NCBI GenBank assembly: GCA_034522155.1
Contig: JAXHLP010000005.1
Span: 1-64,000, forward strand
Direction of reading: 5' to 3'
DNA: 64,000 nt
Source: Salinilacustrithrix sp034522155
Lineage (GTDB): Bacteria; Actinomycetota; Acidimicrobiia; Acidimicrobiales; Salinilacustritrichaceae
This document shows, piece by piece, positions 1 to 6,949 of the stretch. Every line of letters begins with the position of its first letter. Positions within the stretch are counted from its first letter, which is position 1. Under the pieces are notes generated by a model. That model ran no database searches and had not been told where the DNA came from. It saw only the letters and a list, made by a program, of their open reading frames with translations. Position numbers and translations under genes: made by a program.

Positions 1-19
1 GTCCGCCGGGCACGGGACG

Positions 20-499
20 TCAACCGGCTCCCTCCGATGTCCGTAACGGCCCACCCGGGGAGCGCGGGGGTGCCGACCACTCGATGTCGATCAGCCGGCG
101 TGCCAGGACCCGGCCGATGCGTTCCGCGTGCGACGTGGCGCGGTCAGCGATCGGTCCGGTCCAGTGTGTGTCCACACAGCTCGCCCAGAGTGAGTACCAC
201 CGATCGAAGAGCTCCGCGGTGAACGGGCCCTTCTCGTGGACATGGGCATGGGGACCGAGGATGTAGCCGTCGTAGCCCGGCTGGCCGAGCAAGACCTGAC
301 ACCAGTAGTCGACCAGCTTCGGGAGGTGCGTGGCCCAGTCGACGTCTGCGACCTCGTCGAACACCGGTCCGAGCAGGTCGTCGAAGACCACCTCGCGGTA
401 GAAGTCGACGACGACGTCGTGGATCTTCGCACGCGTATCGAGGTCGGCCTCCCCGGACGGCTTGCTCCTGGTCGCGGGCGATCGACGCGTCGCGGTCAT
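20..499 (-). CDS. Group III truncated hemoglobin
   Basis: A 159-residue heme globin of the group III truncated family, expected to bind O2 or NO in the cytoplasm. Seen: the family pattern FYREVVFDDLLGPVFDEV (B-helix Tyr region), then DWATHLPKLVDYWCQVLLG, then the His-rich HAHVHEK where the proximal His should lie, and the conserved LFDRWYSLW helix. A longer frame with a GTG start at 583 exists, but its first 28 residues look unlike any globin, so I start at the ATG of MTATRR. The gene is divergent from the NirK-type membrane remnant, and CTAG box 1 lies 87 bp upstream. The box is oriented toward the divergent gene, so its control of this gene is less certain. NO detoxification or oxygen handling is inferred from the neighbouring hemerythrin and NirK remnants. 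Confidence 0.85.
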   Translation of the reverse strand: MTATRRSPATRSKPSGEADLDTRAKIHDVVVDFYREVVFDDLLGPVFDEVADVDWATHLPKLVDYWCQVLLGQPGYDGYILGPHAHVHEKGPFTAELFDRWYSLWASCVDTHWTGPIADRATSHAERIGRVLARRLIDIEWSAPPRSPGGPLRTSEGAG

Positions 500-585
500 G
501 TCCACGACCACACGTGTGATCGATGCCCTCGTGTGGGTTCTCTTCGTTCGATAGTCATGACAACATGGACCTCCCTCCACCACCG

Positions 586-601
586 TCTAGCAGTGACTAG
601 A
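586..601. promoter_or_regulatory. CTAG box 1, inverted-repeat operator
   Basis: TCTAGC-AGTG-ACTAGA, 6-bp arms with one mismatch and a 4-nt spacer. It is followed on the + strand by an AT-rich -10-like stretch (GAAAATAGG). The same palindrome occurs at 2414, 3660 and 5501, always next to an AT-rich -10-like sequence. It lies between the globin (-) and the NirK-type membrane domain (+). Confidence 0.65.
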
Positions 602-667
602 GAAAATAGGAACTTGCGCCGTTCAGGACCGAGGACAACTCCGCCGACACGTGGGAGCGGGACGCGT

Positions 668-1840
668 GTGGTCGACGCGCAACGCCAGGCCGCTCGGATG
701 CTCACCGTCGCGCTCGTGTTCACCGCGACAGCACCCGTCGCCGCGGTCGTTCCCCATGACACCGGTGCCTGGTTGCCGTTGCACCTGTTCCTGGTCGGGG
801 GGCTGGTCTCGGCGATCGCGGGGGTCACCCAGATGCTGGCGGTCACGTGGTCGACGGCACCGGCGCCGCCGGATGGGCTCGCCGCGACACAACGATGGCT
901 GATGGTCGCCGGCGTCCTCGCGATCGTCGCGGGGCGAGAGCTCGACGTCGTCGCGCTCCTGGGCGGGGGTGGCGTGGCGGTCGCGGTCGTGGTCGTCTCG
1001 CTGTGGGTCAGCCTCGTGCGCATCCGCGGCGTGGCCGCGACGGATCGGTTCCATCCGGCGATCGACGGCTATCTGATCGCGTTCGCGTGGGCGCTCGTCG
1101 GTGTCCTCGCCGGGATCGCACTTGCCGCCGATCAGAGCGGCGCGTGGTGGGCCCGCGTCCGCGACGCCCACATCGCGGTGAACGTCTTCGGTCTGGTCGG
1201 GACGGTCATCGTCGCGACCCTCCCCTACTTCGTCGCCACCCAGGCACGGATGAAGATGTCGCGCCGCGCCACCCCGCTGCGCATGCGGACCGTGTCGGTC
1301 TCGACGGCGGTCGCGGTCGCGTGTGCCGTTGGCGGTCACCTCGGCGAGCTGCCCGGTCTCAGTGGTGCCGGGTACCTCGCCTATGCCCTCGTGCTCGTCG
1401 CGTCCGTCAGCCATCTCCGCGCGGTGCGGAGCCGCCAGCTCCGTTGGGCCGGGCCACGGCTGGTACAGCTGGGGATGGGCGTCGCGTGGTGGATCGGCGG
1501 CACCGTGGCGCTCGCGTTGGACGAGTTCGGCGTCTCGGTCGATCGGACTGCGGTACTCCGCGTCATCGCCCTCGGCGGCTTCGCGCAGATCCTCGTCGCC
1601 TCGTTCGCCTATCTCGGCCCGGTGCTGCGGGCGGGAGGGCACGAACGCCTCACCGCCGGCTTCGCGACCACCAGGTCCTGGGTCTCGCTGGTCGCGGCCA
1701 ACGTGGCAGCCGTCAGTCTCACGCTCGGGGCCGAGGCGGCTGCGCTGGCGGCACTGGGCATCTGGGTCCTCGACACGGTGGTACGGGCGATCGTGCTGTT
1801 CGGCCTCCCGGCACGTGTCCGATGGTCCTCGCACCAGTGA
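668..1840 (+). CDS. Membrane domain of a NirK-type copper oxidase, truncated
   Basis: A 390-residue hydrophobic protein with about ten membrane segments (HLFLVGGLVSAIAGVTQML, AHIAVNVFGLVGTVIVATL and others). From memory of the family, this matches the N-terminal membrane module that many actinobacterial NirK-like multicopper oxidases carry before their cupredoxin domains. Here the frame stops at 1840, and cupredoxin-like sequence resumes in another frame at about 1861, so the normal fusion is broken. The GTG at 668 is chosen because CTAG box 1 lies upstream; ATG 701 is an alternative, and ATG 557 would place the operator inside the gene. A membrane protein may still be made, but the reductase activity must be lost unless supplied elsewhere. 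Confidence 0.6.
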   Translation: MVDAQRQAARMLTVALVFTATAPVAAVVPHDTGAWLPLHLFLVGGLVSAIAGVTQMLAVTWSTAPAPPDGLAATQRWLMVAGVLAIVAGRELDVVALLGGGGVAVAVVVVSLWVSLVRIRGVAATDRFHPAIDGYLIAFAWALVGVLAGIALAADQSGAWWARVRDAHIAVNVFGLVGTVIVATLPYFVATQARMKMSRRATPLRMRTVSVSTAVAVACAVGGHLGELPGLSGAGYLAYALVLVASVSHLRAVRSRQLRWAGPRLVQLGMGVAWWIGGTVALALDEFGVSVDRTAVLRVIALGGFAQILVASFAYLGPVLRAGGHERLTAGFATTRSWVSLVAANVAAVSLTLGAEAAALAALGIWVLDTVVRAIVLFGLPARVRWSSHQ

Positions 1841-1860
1841 CGGGCATCGCGCGGGCTCCA

Positions 1861-2152
1861 GCCGTCGTCAACGAGGGCAACGTGGCCCACGACCTGAAGC
1901 TCGACGGCACCGACGGCAGCGCCATGCTCGACCCCGGTGCGAGCGAGACCGTCAGCCTCGGCGTCATCAGCGAGGACGCCGAGGCCTGGTGCACCGTGCC
2001 CGGGCACCGCGAGGCCGGCATGGAGCTGGGGATCGTCGTGACCGGCGGCTCCGGCACCGCAGCGACCGGCGACGACGGCGGCGCGGACGTGGCGTCGGCT
2101 CCGGCAGCTGACATCACCATCGACGACATCTCCCGGTCGGCGGCGTTGACGC
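1861..2152 (+). pseudogene. Cupredoxin-domain remnant of a NirK-type protein
   Basis: About 95 codons in a frame shifted from the upstream membrane domain. They encode VVNEGNVAHDLKLDG and EAWCTVPGHREAGMELGI, the His and the Cys-x4-His-x4-Met ligand pattern of a type 1 copper (cupredoxin) domain. This is followed by a low-complexity Gly/Ala/Asp linker and DITIDDISRSA, where a full-length protein would enter its catalytic NirK domains. Those are absent: homology ends at about 2150 and the opposite-strand small membrane gene begins to overlap. No start codon or Shine-Dalgarno site fits this piece. I read it as a deletion and frameshift product. Confidence 0.65.
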
Positions 2153-2389
2153 CCGCGTGGCCGCCAGGGTCGCGCCGAGCATGCCCCCGAAACCTGGGCC
2201 GCCCCAGAAGCCGGCGAACAATCCCAGCCCGAGCGCGGGCAGAAGGCCAGCACCGCTGACCAGCCCGATGACGGCGACGATTCCGAGGACGACGGGATAG
2301 CCCACGACCGTGCCCACGACGGCACCGTGCAGGGCCACGCCATCGGCGTCGGAATGGACCATTGGCATTGGCTCCGAAGCGACAGCCAC
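2114..2389 (-). CDS. Small glycine-rich membrane protein
   Basis: 91 residues with an N-terminal hydrophilic stretch (MAVASEPMPMVHSDADG) and two hydrophobic Gly-rich segments (VVGTVVGYPVVLGIVAVIG, LLPALGLGLFAGFWGG), probably two transmembrane helices with GxxxG-like packing. A strong Shine-Dalgarno (AGGAGG) 7 nt ahead of the GTG fixes the start. CTAG box 2 lies 25 bp upstream next to a -10-like TAAAAG, so it should be a direct member of the CTAG-box regulon. I do not recognise the family. Its 3' end overlaps the cupredoxin remnant on the other strand, so the last 15-20 residues may have been altered by the same rearrangement. Confidence 0.7.
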   Translation of the reverse strand: MAVASEPMPMVHSDADGVALHGAVVGTVVGYPVVLGIVAVIGLVSGAGLLPALGLGLFAGFWGGPGFGGMLGATLAATRASTPPTGRCRRW

Positions 2390-2413
2390 GGTCAGACCTC
2401 CTAGCGACTTTTA

Positions 2414-2429
2414 TCTAGTGTTGACTAGA
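2414..2429. promoter_or_regulatory. CTAG box 2, perfect inverted repeat
   Basis: TCTAGT-GTTG-ACTAGA, a perfect 6-4-6 palindrome. Read toward the small membrane gene on the - strand, it is followed at once by ATAAAAGTCG, so a bound protein would cover the -35/-10 spacer. This suggests repression, or MerR-like spacer activation. Confidence 0.7.
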
Positions 2430-2596
2430 AGTTTAGCGGCTCATGTGGCGGCTCGCCACCCTCTTCCGAGGCCGCGCCGGTCCCCGACCCCGGGTTGCGC
2501 GGGGAACCGGTGCCTCGTCCGTGTTCGACGCCCGATCCTCCCCGGCGACGCCGAACCGCGAAGGGTGTCGTCGACCCGCTCGTGTTTCTTCTTTCC

Positions 2597-2623
2597 TATA
2601 ATAGAATTACTGTTCGCCGGAGG
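2597..2623 (+). promoter_or_regulatory. Promoter -10 and Shine-Dalgarno of the carrier-like protein/regulator operon
   Basis: A consensus TATAAT at 2597-2602 in an AT-rich stretch that stands out from the GC-rich surroundings, followed by GGAGG at 2619-2623, five bases before the ATG at 2629. No CTAG box is visible here. From 2430 to 2596 I see no gene. Confidence 0.55.
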
Positions 2624-2628
2624 TGCCG

Positions 2629-2955
2629 ATGCCAGCCGAGACACACACGCACACTGAACCCATCACCGTCGACGACATCCTCGATCTCCTGTCGACCATC
2701 GTGGGAGACGAGGACTTCGATTCAACGCTGACGCTCGAGGATCTGGGCCTCTCCGACGCTCTCGCGCTCATGGCGTTCTGGGACGCCATCGTGGAGGAGT
2801 ACTCCGAACGCGGCGTCGGCGAGCCCGATCTCGACGATCTCGCCTCGGCAGCGGATGCACTCGAGCTCGCGCGGCGCACCCTCGGCAGCCTCGGCATCGA
2901 GACCGGGACCGAGACCGAGACCGAGACCGAGACCGACGCATCGATGGCTTCATGA
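2629..2955 (+). CDS. Acyl-carrier-like helical protein lacking the carrier serine
   Basis: 108 residues. After a His/Thr-rich start (AETHTHTEP) the sequence follows an acyl or peptidyl carrier protein fold: TVDDILDLLSTIVG (helix I), LTLEDLGLSDALALMAFWDAI where the Asp-Ser-Leu phosphopantetheine motif should be, then LDDLASAADALELA. The motif reads LSDALAL, so the canonical DSL serine is missing or displaced. It probably cannot be phosphopantetheinylated and may act as a binding partner. It ends in a (Thr-Glu) repeat. The stop overlaps the regulator start (ATGA), implying translational coupling and a shared job. The start follows GGAGG. The carrier-like fold is inferred from sequence pattern only. 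Confidence 0.6.
   Translation: MPAETHTHTEPITVDDILDLLSTIVGDEDFDSTLTLEDLGLSDALALMAFWDAIVEEYSERGVGEPDLDDLASAADALELARRTLGSLGIETGTETETETETDASMAS
2907..2936 (+). repeat. Five tandem copies of GACCGA
   Basis: Five perfect 6-bp units at the 3' end of the carrier-like gene, encoding alternating Thr and Glu. Copy-number change would keep the reading frame, so it would alter tail length rather than switch expression. Confidence 0.85.
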
Positions 2956-3602
2956 CGACGCTGCAGCACCAGGCGCGCGCCCTGGGCGACCCGACGCGAC
3001 ACGAGATCTTCCGGTACGTCGCCGAGGCGGACGGACCGACCGACGTCGCCGAGCTCACCGCGCACTTCGGCCTCAACCACAACGCCATCCGCCAACACCT
3101 GGCCAAGCTCGTCGACGCCGACCTCGTGACGGAGACCACCGCGCCGCCCACCGGCCGTGGCCGACCGAAGCTGCTCTACACGGCCGCTCCCAGTGCCGAG
3201 AGCCGGTGGGGGGTCACCGGTCCCTACGAGCGCCTCAGCCACCTCCTCGCCGAGATCATCCGCACCGGCGACACGGCCGTGGAGGTCGGTCGACGGGAAG
3301 GGCACCGCCTCCGCGGTGACGGCGACGAGCCGGTGACCGTCGCAGACGTCGAGGAAGCCATGGCGCGGCAGGGGTTCGCTCCCGAGACTCGCCCCAAGCG
3401 CGGTCGCGTGGACGTGGTGCTGCAGAACTGCCCGTTCGAGTCGACGGCGTTGGACGACCCGGAAACGGTCTGCGCGCTGCACCTGGGCATCGCCCAGGGG
3501 CTCGTCGAGGGCTCCGATGCCCTCAGCGTGGACGAGCTGGTGCCCAAGGACCCCCGCCGCGCCGGATGCCGCCTGCAACTGCACGTCGAAGACCCCGCCT
3601 GA
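2952..3602 (+). CDS. ArsR/SufR-like regulator with a Cys-containing C-terminal domain
   Basis: 216 residues. Residues 1-80 form a winged helix (ALGDPTRHEIFRYVAEA, LNHNAIRQHLAKLVDADLV, GRGRPKLLY), the COG2345-type predicted regulator layout. The C-terminal domain has the conserved NCPF, VCALHLGIAQGLVEG and a final AGCRLQL. This gives three cysteines where relatives often have four and bind an Fe-S cluster or metal. It is co-translated with the carrier-like protein through an ATGA overlap. It is the only transcription factor in the first 7 kb and sits amid the four CTAG boxes, so it is the natural candidate for their ligand. That link and any NO/O2/redox sensing are inference. Confidence 0.8.
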   Translation: MTTLQHQARALGDPTRHEIFRYVAEADGPTDVAELTAHFGLNHNAIRQHLAKLVDADLVTETTAPPTGRGRPKLLYTAAPSAESRWGVTGPYERLSHLLAEIIRTGDTAVEVGRREGHRLRGDGDEPVTVADVEEAMARQGFAPETRPKRGRVDVVLQNCPFESTALDDPETVCALHLGIAQGLVEGSDALSVDELVPKDPRRAGCRLQLHVEDPA

Positions 3603-3659
3603 CGGTCATCCGCCCTTCGACCCTGGCACCGCCATTTTCGCGAGGCAGCAAGATCAATC

Positions 3660-3675
3660 TCTAGTATCGACTAGA
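3660..3675. promoter_or_regulatory. CTAG box 3, perfect inverted repeat
   Basis: TCTAGT-ATCG-ACTAGA, a perfect 6-4-6 palindrome with the same arms as box 2. It is followed on the + strand by ATAAGTCGG, about 40 bp before the leader ORF and small protein at 3719-4108. Confidence 0.7.
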
Positions 3676-3718
3676 ATAAGTCGGTCCGTCCTCGACACGA
3701 CCAGCGAAGGGAGCACCC

Positions 3719-3742
3719 ATGTCGACCATCGACGCAACCTGA
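3719..3742 (+). other. Seven-residue leader ORF (MSTIDAT)
   Basis: An ATG preceded by a good Shine-Dalgarno (AAGGGAG, 5-nt spacing) opens a 7-codon frame ending in TGA, 15 nt before the ATG of the next gene, which has no comparable ribosome site. It could couple ribosomes into the downstream gene or be a short upstream peptide. It is equally possible that a frameshift has cut off the true N-terminus. Confidence 0.4.
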
Positions 3743-3757
3743 CCTCCGGTCCGCACG

Positions 3758-4108
3758 ATGACGCACTCGACCGGCCACCTCCAGCTGCTCGACGCCGCCC
3801 GCGCGGTGCAGCAAGCCGCGACCGCCGACGACATGGACGAACTGCATCACGAGGTCTGTCGGCTGCGCAACGCGCTCGTCGAACGGTTGGCCGACACCGA
3901 CATCGATGCCGAGGCCCACGAGGCGCAGCACAGACTCGCCGCCCACGGCCGTCAACGGCTGCTGCAGTTCCTCGACGACGTGCTCTTCGCTACCCACGAC
4001 GAGCCGGATTCCTGCCCTTGCCTCGTTCGCAGCGCCGAGCTGCGTTCGATGCTCGTCCGCCAGCTCCGGCTCGAGGCCAGCGGGATGCGCCGCGGTCTCC
4101 GGCAGTGA
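3758..4108 (+). CDS. Small His/Cys-containing helical protein of the CTAG-box regulon
   Basis: 116 residues, almost entirely helical by composition. Notable features are DELHHEVCRLRNALVERL near the N-terminus, HEAQHRLAAHGRQRLLQF in the middle and a DSCPCL motif at about residues 85-90. The His/Glu spacing recalls hemerythrin-type four-helix proteins, but I cannot place all the iron ligands, so I leave the function open. It lies directly downstream of CTAG box 3 and the 7-codon leader, and a hemerythrin gene with its own box is 800 bp away. The ATG at 3758 has no clear Shine-Dalgarno. Confidence 0.6.
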   Translation: MTHSTGHLQLLDAARAVQQAATADDMDELHHEVCRLRNALVERLADTDIDAEAHEAQHRLAAHGRQRLLQFLDDVLFATHDEPDSCPCLVRSAELRSMLVRQLRLEASGMRRGLRQ

Positions 4109-4141
4109 TCACCCGGCTGCACGAGTCGGCGCGTCCCCCGC

Positions 4142-4747
4142 TCAGGGCGACGTCAAGACCGCCACCAGGAACGTCGAGGACGCCATGTCGAACGGACGCA
4201 GATCCCACGTCGACAACCTGAGCTCATCGTGAATCCCAACCGAGGCGGCATCGGCGAAGAACTCGTCGAACCCATACCCCCGGTCCGCGCCGAAACCGAC
4301 CGCGAGCCGACCGTCCGCGGCGAGGTGCGCAGCGAGCCGGTGGAGGACCTCGCGGCGCGTGGCCGGATCCAGGAACGGCATCACGTTGCCCGCCGAGACG
4401 ATCACGTCGAACGACCCGGCAACGCCCTCGGGAGCCAGGTCGAGCACGGCCAGATCTCGTACCAACCAGGTAGCTCCGGGATGATCCCCTTCGGCAGCAG
4501 CGATCAGCGCCGGGTCGATGTCGACACCGACTACCTGATGGCCGAGCGTGGCAAGCCGACCCCCGACCCGGCCCGGTCCACACCCGGCATCCAGGATCCG
4601 CGCTCCACGCGGCGCCATCGCGTCGACGAACCGCGCTTCGCCGTCGAGATCCTGTCCCTCCGCGGCCATCGACCGGAACCGTTCGATGTACCACGCCGAA
4701 TGACCCGGGTTCTCCTCGATCATCCGCAGCCAGCCGTTGTCGCTCAC
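4142..4747 (-). CDS. Class I SAM-dependent methyltransferase
   Basis: 201 residues. Motif I is ARILDAGCGPGRVGG, followed by VVGVDIDPALI (motif II acidic residue) and DVIVSAGNVMPFL (motif IV region). The N-terminal NGWLRMIEENPGHSAWYIERFR is a signature I recall from a common actinobacterial methyltransferase group of unknown substrate. The GTG at 4747 is chosen because TACCGT lies 6 nt before it, fitting a leaderless promoter, and because it begins exactly at the conserved VSDNGW. ATG 4837, in frame, would add 30 unlikely residues. It is downstream of the hemerythrin gene on the same strand with a 133-bp gap. Confidence 0.75.
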   Translation of the reverse strand: MSDNGWLRMIEENPGHSAWYIERFRSMAAEGQDLDGEARFVDAMAPRGARILDAGCGPGRVGGRLATLGHQVVGVDIDPALIAAAEGDHPGATWLVRDLAVLDLAPEGVAGSFDVIVSAGNVMPFLDPATRREVLHRLAAHLAADGRLAVGFGADRGYGFDEFFADAASVGIHDELRLSTWDLRPFDMASSTFLVAVLTSP

Positions 4748-4880
4748 GACGAAACGGTACAGAGACGGCCGCCCTCGTCTGCACGGGACGGTATTGGGGG
4801 TACCCCGGAATCCGGCATCGACAGCCAACCCGACCATCCCGCGGCGACCTTCTCGTCCAGCGCGCCGACACTGCAGCGAT

Positions 4881-5345
4881 TCATGACGACTCCCGGGGTT
4901 CGCCCGGTTCGTCCCAGACGACGTCGACGGCACGGTGGGCGAGCTCGATCTCGTCCCACTGCTCCGGATCGAGGGCGTAAATGATGTGCGGAAACAGGTC
5001 GTACTCCTCGTCATCGATGTGCGTCGCCAGGAGTCGAAGCGCATCCCGAACGTGCGGACCGGCGAGACCATCGGCCAGCCAGCGATGCAGGTCGGCGTGC
5101 TCGCTGCAAAGCGCATCGATTTGATCACCGAGCGGGGTCGACGCCCTGGCATGCACGAAGAGTCCGATCTCCTCCTTCGCCGCGTGCATCTGCAACAGAC
5201 GGAGGAACTCCTCGAATGCATCGGCTGCATCGGTGCCATCGTGCACAGCCGCGCGCAAGACCTCCCCGAGTTCGAGCAGGCGTTGGTGCTCGGCGGCGAG
5301 CTCGGCGGTGGGTCCGGATCGGCGGCACCCGCAGTAGTCACACAT
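4881..5345 (-). CDS. Hemerythrin (HHE) domain protein
   Basis: 154 residues. It begins MCDYCGCR, a Cys-rich tag often found before HHE cation-binding domains, then shows di-iron ligands: AEHQRLLELG, LLQMHAAKEEIGLF, SEHADLHRWL and THIDDEEYDLFPH. Such proteins bind O2, NO or iron in the cytoplasm. The ATG of MCDYCGCR is chosen over an upstream start that would add 26 non-homologous residues. CTAG box 4 and a -10-like TATATT (- strand) lie about 150 bp upstream, placing the gene in the CTAG-box regulon. NO or oxygen sensing or scavenging is inferred from the co-regulated globin. Confidence 0.82.
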   Translation of the reverse strand: MCDYCGCRRSGPTAELAAEHQRLLELGEVLRAAVHDGTDAADAFEEFLRLLQMHAAKEEIGLFVHARASTPLGDQIDALCSEHADLHRWLADGLAGPHVRDALRLLATHIDDEEYDLFPHIIYALDPEQWDEIELAHRAVDVVWDEPGEPRESS

Positions 5346-5500
5346 CGTCGCGCCCCCATCCTGCGGAACGGAATGGGCTGCAACGGTCGCCGGTCGGGCC
5401 GATCCGGCGCGTCGCCAGAACACGGTCAGCTCGGGGATGTGTGTCGACCAGTAGTGGCGTGTCTCGCATCATGCGCTTGCTCCAACGGTAGGAATATAAA

Positions 5501-5516
5501 TCTAGTAGATACGAGA
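5501..5516. promoter_or_regulatory. CTAG box 4, one mismatch
   Basis: TCTAGT-AGAT-ACGAGA, the 6-4-6 palindrome with one arm mismatch. Read toward the hemerythrin gene (- strand) it is followed by TTTATATTCC, which contains TATATT as a probable -10 element. Confidence 0.6.
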
Positions 5517-5745
5517 GAAAATGGCGATGGTCGAAGGGGCGGCAGTCGGCGGATCATCGGTGGGCATCATCACGGGTCATCGCGTGTTCCTCTTTCAGTG
5601 AGTGCTTTCGTAGGTCTCACCAAGAGTCACGCGATGGCCCACCCACCGGGTGGACCCCGCTACTTACACCACCTCACGGGACGCCAACTGCAAAGGGGGT
5701 GTGCAGGTGCTCTCACCACGGGTTTTGTCGACGTGCGAAGTACCT

Positions 5746-5777
5746 GGTCGACTGATTCTCGACTCCCCCCGCCACCA
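5746..5777 (+). other. Possible decayed 3' end of a tRNA or tmRNA
   Basis: The sequence contains GATTCTCGACTCCCCCC and ends in CCACCA. It resembles the T-arm and acceptor end of a tRNA or tmRNA and is followed 17 nt later by a terminator, as such genes usually are. The T-loop is not canonical, no cloverleaf or tag ORF can be built upstream, and pairing of GGGGGTG (5695) with the C run is incomplete. It is at best a remnant or an attachment-site half. Confidence 0.25.
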
Positions 5778-5793
5778 ACGAAACCGCAGGTCA

Positions 5794-5820
5794 GGCCCCA
5801 CTTCTCGGAGTGGGGTCTTC
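5794..5820 (+). terminator. Intrinsic terminator
   Basis: Hairpin with stem CCCCACT/AGTGGGG (extendable by two pairs at the base), a 6-nt TCTCGG loop, then TCTTCT. It is a well-formed rho-independent terminator with no protein gene directly upstream on the + strand, which implies a transcribed RNA or a lost gene. Confidence 0.7.
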
Positions 5821-5980
5821 TGCTGTCCGTGCGATCTTCTACCGGGTCCTCTACCGGGTCGGTGGCGCGGCAGTCCCTCGGGGCGCGAGGCTTCGGGTCT
5901 CCTGCGGCTCGCCCGAACCGCGAGTTCTCGACCCGACTCGAGGCCAAGAAGGCTCCTGGCAGCGTGCCAGGGTGGTAGCC

Positions 5981-6949
5981 GTGACCCGTTGGCAGGTGCC
6001 CGTCGTGCTTGCCGCCGTGGTCGTCGGCACCGCCCTCGGCCTCGCCTTCGACCTCGGCGACGCACCGGAACGCCTCGTCGTACCCGCCCTCGTCGGGCTG
6101 CTCGCCCTCACCTTCGCCGGGGTCAATGGCCGTTCGTTCGCAGAAGGGATCCGGCCCTACCCGAAGGTGGCTGCGGCGAGTCTCGGCATCAACTTCCTCT
6201 GGACCCCCGCCTTCGCCGGGCTACTCGGCTGGCTGCTGCTCTCGGACCACCCCGACCTGCGCCTGGGTCTGGTGATGCTGCTCGTCACCCCCTGCACCGA
6301 CTGGTACCTGGTCTTCACCGGCACCGCAAGAGGCAACGTCGCCCTCGCTGCATCGCTGCTTCCCCCGAACCTTGTCCTCCAGCTCGTGCTGCTCCCGGTG
6401 TTCGTCACCGCCCTCACGGGCTCCGCCGCCGACGTCCCGCTCTTCGAGCTGGCGGTGAGCGTCGCCGTCGTTCTCGGCATCCCCCTCGTCGTCGCAGCCG
6501 TCGTCCGGTTCCTCGCAGCGCGAGCCGATGCCCACGATCGCCTCGACCGTGTGCTGGAGCGTGCCCAGCCCGTCGGCCTCGGGCTGCTCGCCACGGCCAT
6601 CGTCGCGATCTTCGCCACCCACGCCCGCGTGGTCACCGACGATCCTGACGCCTTCGTCCGACTCCTGGCCCCGCTCGGGGCGTTCTTCGCCGTCGCCTAC
6701 CTGATGGCGACGGGCGCCGCCCGCACGCTCGCCCTGCGTTACCCGGAGCGGGTCACCCTCACGATGACCACGCTCGCCCGCAACTCGCCCGTCGCCCTCG
6801 CCATCGCCACCGTCGCCTTCCCCGACCGACCTCTCGTCGCCGTCGCGCTCGTCGCCGGCCCCCTCGTCGAGCTACCCGTCCTCGCCCTCACCGCCAACCG
6901 GCTCACGCACGGCCATCACCGCAAGGTCGAGCGTCAATGTTCACTCTGA
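5981..6949 (+). CDS. Acr3-like (bile acid:sodium symporter family) transporter
   Basis: 322 residues, about ten transmembrane segments. Seen: the family hallmark ARNSPVALAIATVAFPD near the C-terminus followed by VAGPLVELPVLAL, and LLVTPCTDWYLVFTG mid-protein, a variant of the Cys-containing Acr3 segment. Members export arsenite or transport organic anions. No arsR or arsC is adjacent, so the substrate is open. The GTG at 5981 follows AGGGTGG by five bases; the upstream in-frame stretch is Arg-rich junk. The next gene starts 146 bp downstream. Confidence 0.8.
   Translation: MTRWQVPVVLAAVVVGTALGLAFDLGDAPERLVVPALVGLLALTFAGVNGRSFAEGIRPYPKVAAASLGINFLWTPAFAGLLGWLLLSDHPDLRLGLVMLLVTPCTDWYLVFTGTARGNVALAASLLPPNLVLQLVLLPVFVTALTGSAADVPLFELAVSVAVVLGIPLVVAAVVRFLAARADAHDRLDRVLERAQPVGLGLLATAIVAIFATHARVVTDDPDAFVRLLAPLGAFFAVAYLMATGAARTLALRYPERVTLTMTTLARNSPVALAIATVAFPDRPLVAVALVAGPLVELPVLALTANRLTHGHHRKVERQCSL

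Larger units (their letters stand above)
5517..5980. other. Gene-free interval
   Basis: No convincing protein gene. It holds a CCACCA-ended tRNA-like remnant (5746-5777), an intrinsic terminator (5794-5820) and a short direct repeat of CTACCGGGTC (about 5834-5857) before the Acr3-like gene. The frames that cross it have shadow-like Arg/Pro/Ser composition. It may be a former RNA gene or an element boundary. Confidence 0.5.

Noticed and set aside
623..1834. Long - strand frame opposite the NirK-type membrane domain
   Set aside because: Its Arg/Asp/Glu/Gln-rich composition is the antisense shadow of a high-GC gene; the + strand frame has real membrane segments and family motifs.
2907..2936. 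Hexamer repeat as a phase-variation switch
   Set aside because: The 6-bp unit preserves reading frame, so it cannot switch the gene on and off by slippage.
5695..5777. A complete tRNA (class II or selenocysteine)
   Set aside because: No anticodon arm, no canonical D-loop or T-loop, and an incompletely paired acceptor stem; kept only as a possible 3' remnant.
5520..5780. tmRNA gene (ssrA)
   Set aside because: No tag-peptide reading frame ending in Leu-Ala-Ala or similar and no matching 5' acceptor strand upstream.
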